Below, in pieces: positions 58,001 to 64,000 of a DNA stretch of 64,000 nucleotides. The notes below the pieces were generated by a model. It was not told where the DNA came from, ran no database searches, and worked only from the letters and a program-made list of their open reading frames with translations. The stretch lies in assembly GCF_030315975.1 (NCBI RefSeq), contig NZ_JASXSZ010000005.1:321623-385622 (forward strand). The letters are read 5' to 3'. This DNA is from Microbacterium candidum. Its GTDB lineage: Bacteria > Actinomycetota > Actinomycetes > Actinomycetales > Microbacteriaceae. A program made the position numbers and the translations under genes. Numbering within the stretch: the first letter of the stretch is position 1; every line of letters starts with the position of its first letter.

Positions 58001-58006
58001 AGGCTA
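58001..58006 (-). promoter_or_regulatory. -10 box TAGCCT of leaderless ligD
   Basis: Read leftward, TAGCCT, six bases, ATG. Confidence 0.55.
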
Positions 58007-58040
58007 GCCGTGGCATATGCGACAGGTGTGTACTGGAGTG

Positions 58041-58889
58041 ATGAGAGCCATCTGGAAAGGCGCCCTGACGTTCGGACTCGTGAACGTCCCCGTCAAGGTC
58101 TACTCCGCCACGGAGGACCACGACCTGTCGTTGCATCAGGTGCACAACGCGGACGGCGGCCGCATCCGCTACCGGCGCGTGTGCGAGCTCGACGGCGAGG
58201 AGGTGCCCTACGCGGACATCGATCGGGCGTACGACGACGGCGAGCGCACCGTCGTGATCACGTCGGAGGACTTCGCCGCGCTCCCCGCCGAGCGCAGCCG
58301 GGAGATCGAGGTCGTCGAGTTCGTGCCGACGGACCAGATCGATCCTCTGCTGTTCGACAAGGCCTACTACCTCGAGCCCGACTCCATGTCGCCGAAGGCA
58401 TACGTCCTGCTGCGCGAGACTCTGCAGAACACCGACCGCACCGCGATCGTGCGCTTCTCCCTGCGGCAGAAGACGCGACTGGCGGCCCTCCGCGTCCGTG
58501 GAGACGTCCTCGTGCTGCAGACGATGCTGTGGGCGGACGAGGTGCGGGAGGCGGCGTTCCCCGCGCTGGACACGCCGATCAAGATCTCCGACAAAGAGCT
58601 CGAGCTCTCCGCATCCCTCGTCGACGGATTCGCCGCCGACTTCGAACCGAGCGCGTTCGTCGACGAGTATCAGCAGGAGCTGCGCACGCTCGTCCAGGCG
58701 AAGCTCGAGAAGGGGGATGCCTTCGACACGGCCGACACCTTCGGCTCCGCAGAGGAGGAGGGGGCCGGCGGAGAGGTCATCGACCTCATGGAAGCTCTGC
58801 GCGCCAGTGTGGAGCGCAACCGCGCCAAGAGCTCAGGCGACGAGAAGACCTCCGGGAAGAAGGCGGGGAAGAAGGCCGCGGGGGAGTAG
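58041..58889 (+). CDS. ku: Non-homologous end-joining protein Ku
   Basis: A 282-residue bacterial Ku. It starts MRAIWKGALTFGLVNVPVKVY, the usual N-terminus, and contains KAYYLEPD, KAYVLLRETL and the VDEYQQELRTLVQAK minimal C-terminal motif. A 30-residue Lys-rich tail (GKKAGKKAAGE) should aid DNA binding. It forms a homodimer ring on DNA ends and recruits LigD. The ATG is chosen over an upstream in-frame GTG/ATG by family length. It ends two bases before the DedA stop codon on the other strand (TAGCGCTA). Confidence 0.95.
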   Translation: MRAIWKGALTFGLVNVPVKVYSATEDHDLSLHQVHNADGGRIRYRRVCELDGEEVPYADIDRAYDDGERTVVITSEDFAALPAERSREIEVVEFVPTDQIDPLLFDKAYYLEPDSMSPKAYVLLRETLQNTDRTAIVRFSLRQKTRLAALRVRGDVLVLQTMLWADEVREAAFPALDTPIKISDKELELSASLVDGFAADFEPSAFVDEYQQELRTLVQAKLEKGDAFDTADTFGSAEEEGAGGEVIDLMEALRASVERNRAKSSGDEKTSGKKAGKKAAGE

Positions 58890-58891
58890 CG

Positions 58892-59692
58892 CTACGCGAC
58901 CGGCTCGTCGGGCTCCTGTGCCGAGTCCTTCCGCAGCGAGCGGCGCGTCGGCGGGGTGAAGACGTCCTCGTCGAGGACGAGGGCCTGCGCCTCGTCGGCG
59001 TCGGTCTCGACGTCTGCGCCCTCGGCGGCCTCGCGGCGGGCCTTGGCGCGCTCGCGGAGGTAGTGCCACGCGGTCACGGCGATCGTGAGGACGACCACCC
59101 CGATGAGGATGAGGTCGATGTACTTCGTCACGAGCGAGGCCACCCACGGGATGAAGCCGATCGCGTAGCCGAGAAGCGTGATGCCGAAGCCCCACAGCAC
59201 GGCGCCGAAGAGGTTGTAGAGGGTGTAGCGCCGCCAGGGCATGTGCCCGACGCCGGCCACGATCGGGGCGAACGTGCGCACGACGGGAACGAAACGGGCG
59301 AGGACGACCGTCATGCCTCCGTAGCGCTCGAAGAAGGCGTTCGTGCGCTCGACGTTCTTGCGGCTGAACACCCCCGACTCCTTGCGCTCGAAGATCGAGG
59401 GGCCGCCCTTGTGGCCGATGAGATAGCCCACCTCGCCGCCGATGAAGGCGGCCACCGCGATCGCCGCGGCGACGATCCACACGTTCACCCCGAACACCCC
59501 GTTCGGGTACGAGTCGGTGGAGTGGGAGAGCAGTCCCGAGATCAGCAGGAGCGTGTCGCCGGGGAAGAGGAAGCCGATGAGCAGGCCCGTCTCGGCGAAG
59601 ACGATGAGGCAGACCACGAGCAGCGCCCAGGGGCCCGCGGCGTGGATGATGCCCTGCGGGTCGAGCCAGGGGATGAGAGCGGCAGGATGCAC
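58892..59692 (-). CDS. DedA family membrane protein (undecaprenyl-phosphate translocase family)
   Basis: A 266-residue protein of the DedA/SNARE-associated family with five to six membrane segments. Motifs: FAETGLLIGFLFPGD, GGEVGYLIGHK, FFERYGGMTVVLARFVPVVRTFAPIVAG and RYTLYNLFGAVLWG. Members recycle undecaprenyl phosphate or other lipids. The last 55 residues are an acidic cytoplasmic tail. A GTG start at VHPAALIPWL is preferred; a longer frame would extend into the tRNA-Leu gene. Confidence 0.9.
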   Translation of the reverse strand: MHPAALIPWLDPQGIIHAAGPWALLVVCLIVFAETGLLIGFLFPGDTLLLISGLLSHSTDSYPNGVFGVNVWIVAAAIAVAAFIGGEVGYLIGHKGGPSIFERKESGVFSRKNVERTNAFFERYGGMTVVLARFVPVVRTFAPIVAGVGHMPWRRYTLYNLFGAVLWGFGITLLGYAIGFIPWVASLVTKYIDLILIGVVVLTIAVTAWHYLRERAKARREAAEGADVETDADEAQALVLDEDVFTPPTRRSLRKDSAQEPDEPVA

Positions 59693-59740
59693 GGGATTCC
59701 CGTCGATTGAGGAGAAGTAGGAGCGCGACAAGTCGACGCG

Positions 59741-59822
59741 TGCGGAAGGTGGGACTTGAACCCACACGCCCGGAGGCACAGGAACCTAAATCCTGCGTGT
59801 CTGCCAGTTTCACCACTCCCGC
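59741..59822 (-). tRNA. tRNA-Leu(UAG)
   Basis: An 82-base class II tRNA. The acceptor GCGGGAG pairs with CTTCCGC (one G:T), the anticodon loop is TTTAGGT with anticodon TAG, the variable arm is long (GTGCCTCCGGGCGT region) and the T-loop is GTTCAAGTC. The discriminator is A; CCA is not encoded. Confidence 0.95.
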
Positions 59823-59832
59823 GCTGCTGGCA

Positions 59833-59838
59833 ATTCTA
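59833..59838 (-). promoter_or_regulatory. -10 box TAGAAT of the tRNA-Leu gene
   Basis: Read leftward, TAGAAT lies ten bases before the tRNA 5' end. Confidence 0.6.
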
Positions 59839-59950
59839 CTGAGCAGGCTGTGAGGGATATGTGCACGGCACGGCGATCTCACGGCTGTCACGCAGGCTCG
59901 CACGAGGCCCCGCGGATACAGTGAACCGGCCGCCCGACAGACGAGGACTG

Positions 59951-61270
59951 ATGAACGCGATTCTCAACACCGCCGTGCTGGATGGACCCGTTCCGGTCGC
60001 CCTGTACGTCATTGCGCTCGCGCTCGCCGTCTATCTCCTCGTGCGCAAGCCCGGCCGCGGCCGGCTCGTCGCATCGGCGATCGGTATCCTCGTCGGGACC
60101 CTCGCCGCGATTCTCATCTTCGTTGTCTCCAACGTCACCAACGCGTTCGGCGAGCAGCTGCAGATCGAGCTCCTCTGGTGGGCGATCGCCGCCTTCGGCG
60201 CGGTGGGACTCGCCCTCGCGAACCTGTGGCACTCGCGGTGGTGGCGGAAGGCCATCGCCGTGCTGGCCGTCCCCGTGTTCATCGCCGCCGGCGCCGTCGG
60301 GATCAACGCCGTCTACGGACTGAACGCGACGGTGGCCGACATGATGGGCATCTCGGTGAAGCATCCGATCGCCATTCCGACTTCCCACCCCAACCCGACG
60401 TCGTCGGCGGCGCCCGCGTGGACGCCGGGGAGCGGCTCGTCGCTCTACGAGGCGTGGCGTGCCCCCGCCGACATTCCGAAGCTCGGCCGTCAGGGAACCG
60501 TCACGATCCCCGCGACCGAATCCGGATTCCGTGCCCGCCCGGCGGGGCTGTACCTGCCGCCGGCGGCGCTCGTCCCGGACGCGCCCGAGCTGCCGCTCGT
60601 GATCCTGATGATGGGGTACCCGGGCAACCCCAGCCCAGACCGTGTTTCGGCCGTCGTCAACCAGTACCAGCAGAAGCACGAGGGGCTCGCGCCGATCGTC
60701 TTGGTTGCGGATCAGGTCGGCACGCAGGGCGACCCGACGTGCGCGGACTCCAAGATGTACGGCAATGCGGAGACGTACATCACGAAGGATGTCGTCACGT
60801 GGGCCAAGGCGCACCTCCACATCATCCCGGACCCGAAGTACTGGGCGATCATGGGCTACTCGAACGGCGGCGGTTGCGCCATCAAGTACGGCGCGCTCAT
60901 GCCCACGACCTTCGGGAACATCGTCGACATCTCGGGTGAGCCGTTCCCCGGCTCGGTGCACCCGAACCTGGCGCTGCAGCGCATCTTCGAGGGCAACCGC
61001 GCCGCGTTCGAGGCGAGCAAGCCGATGAACATCATGCGCAAGGCTCCGAAGGGTGTGTACGACGGCATCAACGCGGTCTTCACCTACGGTGCCGAGGACC
61101 CGAAGTACGGCCCGGATCAGAAGATGATCTCGGCGTTCGCCCGGTCGGTCGGGATGAATGTGACGTTGACCGCGATCCCGGGTGCCGTGCACGTCGGGCC
61201 GGCATTCACGGGCGGCGTCGCGGCAGGACTGGACGTCCTCTACCCGCTGTGGGGGCTCTCCGCGCCGTAG
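59951..61270 (+). CDS. Membrane-anchored alpha/beta hydrolase, esterase-D/Ag85-like
   Basis: A 439-residue protein with four membrane helices in the first 140 residues (VALYVIALALAVYLLV; LVASAIGILVGTLAAILIF; WWAIAAFGAVGLALANLW; AIAVLAVPVFIAAGAVG). A Pro/Ser linker and an extracytoplasmic hydrolase follow. The nucleophile is Ser in MGYSNGGG, the oxyanion region MMGYPGNPS, and the likely acid and base are in YGAEDPKYG and GAVHVG. The layout matches mycolyl-transferase-like esterases of actinobacteria with unknown cell-surface substrates. ATG with ACGAGG upstream. Confidence 0.85.
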   Translation: MNAILNTAVLDGPVPVALYVIALALAVYLLVRKPGRGRLVASAIGILVGTLAAILIFVVSNVTNAFGEQLQIELLWWAIAAFGAVGLALANLWHSRWWRKAIAVLAVPVFIAAGAVGINAVYGLNATVADMMGISVKHPIAIPTSHPNPTSSAAPAWTPGSGSSLYEAWRAPADIPKLGRQGTVTIPATESGFRARPAGLYLPPAALVPDAPELPLVILMMGYPGNPSPDRVSAVVNQYQQKHEGLAPIVLVADQVGTQGDPTCADSKMYGNAETYITKDVVTWAKAHLHIIPDPKYWAIMGYSNGGGCAIKYGALMPTTFGNIVDISGEPFPGSVHPNLALQRIFEGNRAAFEASKPMNIMRKAPKGVYDGINAVFTYGAEDPKYGPDQKMISAFARSVGMNVTLTAIPGAVHVGPAFTGGVAAGLDVLYPLWGLSAP

Positions 61271-61273
61271 GGC

Positions 61274-61282
61274 TGTGGATAA
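61274..61282. promoter_or_regulatory. Solo DnaA-box sequence upstream of the Tad operon
   Basis: TGTGGATAA, reverse complement of the consensus TTATCCACA, 40 bases before tadA. Two TTTCCGGG copies spaced by 10 bp follow. A single box can occur by chance. Confidence 0.4.
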
Positions 61283-61321
61283 CTTTCCGGGCGTTTCCGG
61301 GAAGCTTGCCATGATGCTCCG

Positions 61322-62470
61322 GTGACACTCGCGTACACGGCAGGGCCGACGGCATCCGTCGCCGATCGTGTGCGCGAGCGCCTCCGCGCCGAACAGACCG
61401 ATCCGACGCGCGATCCGGACGTCGCGCTGCAGATCACCTGGGCGGAGGTGCGGCGGCACAACGACTTCGCTCTCGCCCGCGGCCTGGCTCCGGTGGACGA
61501 CGAGCACGCGTGCGTGCGCGAGGTGCTCGCCGCTGTCGCGGGTTACGGACCTCTGCAGCCGTTCCTCGACGACCCGACGGTCGAAGAGGTCTGGATCAAT
61601 GCGCCCGACCGCGTCTTCATCGCGCGTGACGGCGTGCCCGAGCGGGTTCCGCTGCGGCTGACGGATGCGGCGGTGCGCGATCTCGTCGAGCGGATGCTGC
61701 AGGCGTCCGGCCGGCGCGTCGACCTGTCGCAGCCGTTCGTCGACGCCTCGCTCCCGGACGGCAGCCGCCTTCACGTCGTCATTCCGGACATCACGCGACG
61801 CCATTGGTCGGTCAACATCCGCAAGTTCCTGCCCGCGTATCGCGACCTCGACCGGCTCGTGTCCGCAGGCTCGCTCGAGCCTGCGGCCGCCCGACTGCTG
61901 CGCGATGCCATGACGACGGGGCGCAGCATCCTCGTCTCCGGCGCCACGCACGCGGGCAAGACCACGCTCCTGGGCGCCCTCATCGCGACCTGCCCGCCGT
62001 CGCACCGGATCGTCACCGTGGAGGAGACGTTCGAGCTCGCCGTGGATGCGCCGGACATCGTCGCGATGCAGGGGCGCCAGCCGTCGCTCGAGGGGACGGG
62101 CGAGGTGAGCCTGCGCCGCCTCGTGAAGGAGGCACTGCGCATGCGGCCGGACCGCCTCGTCGTGGGCGAGGTCCGCGACGCGGAGGCGCTCGACCTGCTG
62201 CTCGCCTTGAACACGGGAGTTCCGGGCGCGGCGACGATTCACGCGAACTCGGCGAGGGAGGCGCTCGCCAAGCTCGCCGCACTGCCGCTTCTCGCCGGCC
62301 GCAACATCGACAGCGGCTTCGTGATGCCCGCGGTCGCAGCCGGTGTCCATCTCGTCGCCCACTGCGAACGGGATGCGGCGGGCCTACGCCGTGTCGTCGA
62401 GATCGTGGAGCCGACCGGCATCGAGAACGGAGCGGTCGCCGCCCGCACGCTGTACGGAGCGCACGGATGA
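61322..62470 (+). CDS. tadA: Tad/Flp pilus assembly ATPase TadA (CpaF family)
   Basis: A 382-residue secretion ATPase. N-terminal helical domain with GYGPLQPFLDDPTVEEVWIN; Walker A GATHAGKTT near residue 205; the Asp box VTVEETFEL; Walker B LRMRPDRLVVGEVR; His box GAATIHANS. It powers Flp-type pilus assembly at the membrane. GTG start. It overlaps tadB by four bases and begins a Tad operon that continues past the window. The CpaE/Ssd-like gene often found before tadA in actinobacteria is absent here. Confidence 0.92.
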   Translation: MTLAYTAGPTASVADRVRERLRAEQTDPTRDPDVALQITWAEVRRHNDFALARGLAPVDDEHACVREVLAAVAGYGPLQPFLDDPTVEEVWINAPDRVFIARDGVPERVPLRLTDAAVRDLVERMLQASGRRVDLSQPFVDASLPDGSRLHVVIPDITRRHWSVNIRKFLPAYRDLDRLVSAGSLEPAAARLLRDAMTTGRSILVSGATHAGKTTLLGALIATCPPSHRIVTVEETFELAVDAPDIVAMQGRQPSLEGTGEVSLRRLVKEALRMRPDRLVVGEVRDAEALDLLLALNTGVPGAATIHANSAREALAKLAALPLLAGRNIDSGFVMPAVAAGVHLVAHCERDAAGLRRVVEIVEPTGIENGAVAARTLYGAHG

Positions 62471-63327
62471 CGGTGGTGTGGGGCGCGATGCTCGCCGCGG
62501 GCATCCTGCTCGTCCTCTCACCGTGGCTGTGGCCCGCGGGGCAGGCGCCCGCGGCAGGGGAGGAGCGCACCGGGCGTCTCGACCGCCTGGCCGCGGGCGC
62601 GGGCGTTCCGCAGCTGTCGGGAACGATGCTCGTCGTCCTTTCGGCGGCGGCCGGCGCCGTCGCCGCTGCGATCGCCTGGCTCGTCGCCGCGCTCCCGGTT
62701 CTCGCCGTCCTCGCCGGGGTGGTCGGCGCCGCGACTCCTGTCGCCATCCTGCGCGGTCGCCGCGTTCGACTGGTCCGCCGGCGGCGCACGCTGTGGCCCG
62801 ATGTCTGCGACCTTCTCATCGCGTCGGTGCGGGCGGGCATGTCGCTGCCGGACGCGGTCGCTTCACTCGCGACCTCCGCCCCGGACACTCTGCGCCCCGC
62901 CTTCGCGGGATTCGCGCGCGACCTCGCCGCCTCGGGGCACTTCGACTCGAGCGCACGGCGACTCAAGGAGGCACTGGCCGATCCCGTGGGCGACCGCATC
63001 GTGGAGACGCTGCGGATGGCGCGCCAAGTCGGCGGCACCGAGCTCGTGCCCGTGCTGCGTGCGCTGTCGGCATCGGTACGGGCGGATGCCGCTCTGCGCG
63101 CCGAGGTCGAGTCCCGGCAATCGTGGATCCGCGGCGCCGCCGTCCTCGGCGTCGTCGCGCCGTGGATCATCCTCGGCATGCTCGTGATGCGTCCGGAAGG
63201 GGCGAAGGCCTATGCCACCCCGGAAGGCGTGGGCCTCGTCGTCGCCGGCGCGGTCGTGTCCTTCCTCGCCTACCGGCTGATGCTGCGCATCGGCCGGCTT
63301 CCGGAGCCGCGCAGGTGGTTCGGATGA
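62467..63327 (+). CDS. tadB: Tad pilus inner-membrane platform protein TadB (GspF domain)
   Basis: A 286-residue protein with N-terminal and C-terminal membrane helix pairs and a cytoplasmic GspF-type (T2SSF) helical bundle at about residues 115-235 (LLIASVRAGMSLPDAVASL). It pairs with TadC as the platform driven by TadA. The ATG overlaps the tadA stop (ATGA), and its stop overlaps the tadC start (ATGA). Confidence 0.9.
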   Translation: MTVVWGAMLAAGILLVLSPWLWPAGQAPAAGEERTGRLDRLAAGAGVPQLSGTMLVVLSAAAGAVAAAIAWLVAALPVLAVLAGVVGAATPVAILRGRRVRLVRRRRTLWPDVCDLLIASVRAGMSLPDAVASLATSAPDTLRPAFAGFARDLAASGHFDSSARRLKEALADPVGDRIVETLRMARQVGGTELVPVLRALSASVRADAALRAEVESRQSWIRGAAVLGVVAPWIILGMLVMRPEGAKAYATPEGVGLVVAGAVVSFLAYRLMLRIGRLPEPRRWFG

Positions 63328-64000
63328 GCGGGTTCACGCCGACGGACATCGCGCTCGCGGTGGTTCTCGGAACGGCATTCGGGCTCGGGGTGTGGTGCTT
63401 GCTGGCGCTCATCCCGCGGTGGGGTGCGCCGAGCCTGTCGCGACGGATCGCGCCGTACATCCGGGACGTCACCGACCCCCTCGGCGTCTCGCTGCCGGCG
63501 GCTCCTCCGGCGTCCGGCATTCCGGACCTCGCGCGCGCTGCGTTCACGCGGGCGGGTCGCCTGCTCGGGGGCACCGAGTCGGTCGACCGCCGGCTGCGAC
63601 AGGCCGGATGGACGATGGATGCCGCGGCCTTCCGTGGTCGCCAGCTCGCGTGGGGCCTTGTCGGGCTCGTCGCCGGGGGCGCGTTCGCGGTCGCTCTCGC
63701 GCTCCTCGGACGCGCATCCGGATCCGCAGTGCTCATCGCCCCGGTGTGTGCAGCGATCGGCCTGCTCCTCTGCGACGCGCACCTCACGGGTGCGGCACGC
63801 GGGCGCGTCCGCCGGATCGAGGACGAACTGCCGACCGTCCTCGACTTCCTGGCGCTGTGCCTGTCCGCGGGCGAAGGCGTCCTCGACGCGCTGCGGCGCG
63901 TGGGGAACATCGGCGCGGGCGAGCTCACCGCTGAGCTGCGCACGACGGTGCTCGTCGTCGGGACGGGCTCCAGCCTCGCGGATGCGCTGACGGCGCTCGC
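63324..64000 (+). CDS. tadC: Tad pilus platform protein TadC (3' end outside window)
   Basis: The first 225 residues of the second GspF-domain protein: a membrane helix at 8-28, then DRRLRQAGWTMDAAAFRGRQ, two more helices (120-160), and the T2SSF bundle beginning RRIEDELPTVLDFLALCLSAGE. The frame is still open at the window edge. Translationally coupled to tadB. Pilin and TadE/F genes would be expected next. Confidence 0.88.
   Translation, partial: MSGFTPTDIALAVVLGTAFGLGVWCLLALIPRWGAPSLSRRIAPYIRDVTDPLGVSLPAAPPASGIPDLARAAFTRAGRLLGGTESVDRRLRQAGWTMDAAAFRGRQLAWGLVGLVAGGAFAVALALLGRASGSAVLIAPVCAAIGLLLCDAHLTGAARGRVRRIEDELPTVLDFLALCLSAGEGVLDALRRVGNIGAGELTAELRTTVLVVGTGSSLADALTAL

Noticed and set aside
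59693..59779. Longer DedA start overlapping tRNA-Leu
   Set aside because: The extra residues (PPGVWVQVPPSA type) are the usual false translation of a tRNA gene; the GTG at 59692 fits the family.
11868..59852. The 12-mer GAGCAGGCTGTG at 11868-11879 and 59841-59852 as a repeat family
   Set aside because: Only two copies, with unrelated flanks; chance agreement is plausible.

Overview
The window is GC-rich (roughly 70% G+C by eye) actinobacterial chromosome. Gene content and order point to the Microbacteriaceae, probably Microbacterium or a close relative. The markers are AdnAB instead of RecBCD/AddAB, Ku plus a LigD with the actinobacterial POL-PE-LIG order, UPF0182 beside a PDZ-Lon protease, and the small actinobacterial families DUF3117, DUF3107 and DUF3039. 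Many genes start with GTG directly behind a TANNNT box. I see no insertion sequence, prophage, plasmid gene or CRISPR array. No stretch longer than about 200 bases lacks a gene, so the window is dense housekeeping chromosome with a few accessory islands.

Layout. 1-5.6 kb: end of a membrane protein, DUF3117, O-methyltransferase, tatB, and a leftward operon for a soluble MgtE_N/CBS protein, DUF1003 and Mrp, then a stress-type membrane protein. From memory this follows the Mycobacterium tuberculosis Rv1211-Rv1234 order. 5.6-15 kb: hydrolase, secreted GH18 chitinase, gamma-glutamyltransferase plus aminopeptidase P, an EEP phosphodiesterase, a PHP phosphatase, a SHOCT membrane protein and a DEAD-box helicase. 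15-33.7 kb: a block resembling Rv3211-Rv3193c with a ferritin-like protein, DUF3107, AdnA/AdnB, a degenerate phosphotransferase, NudC, a short UvrD2, a ThiF-like protein, a DUF2342 protein, PDZ-Lon and UPF0182. It is closed by initiator tRNA-fMet and a strong terminator.

33.8-50.6 kb is more accessory: an EamA exporter with a divergent LysR, a nitrilase, an aminotransferase, membrane HtrA, two TagF-like glycerophosphotransferases, a family 2 glycosyltransferase, maltokinase behind a LacI-type operator, a small XRE regulator, two unknown small proteins, an EcsC protein, a LicC-like nucleotidyltransferase and an ABC exporter. Several of these suggest assembly or decoration of a glycerophosphate-type envelope polymer. 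50.6-54.5 kb: DUF3039, pncB, and murI-rph-rdgB. 54.6-59.7 kb: a CDF zinc exporter with an upstream Zur-like box, ligD and ku divergently arranged (NHEJ), and DedA. The right end has tRNA-Leu(UAG), a membrane-anchored esterase and the start of a Tad pilus operon (tadA, tadB, partial tadC).

Themes. DNA repair is well represented (AdnAB, UvrD2, LigD, Ku). Overlapping stop/start codons couple many genes. At least eighteen genes look leaderless, with a TANNNT box 6-8 bases before the start codon. The most interesting items are the Mg-sensor-like operon with its 16-bp palindrome, the phosphotransferase lacking catalytic residues, the orphan ThiF/cyclodehydratase-like protein whose gene overlaps a truncated uvrD2, and several unexplained palindromes and helically phased repeats in promoters.
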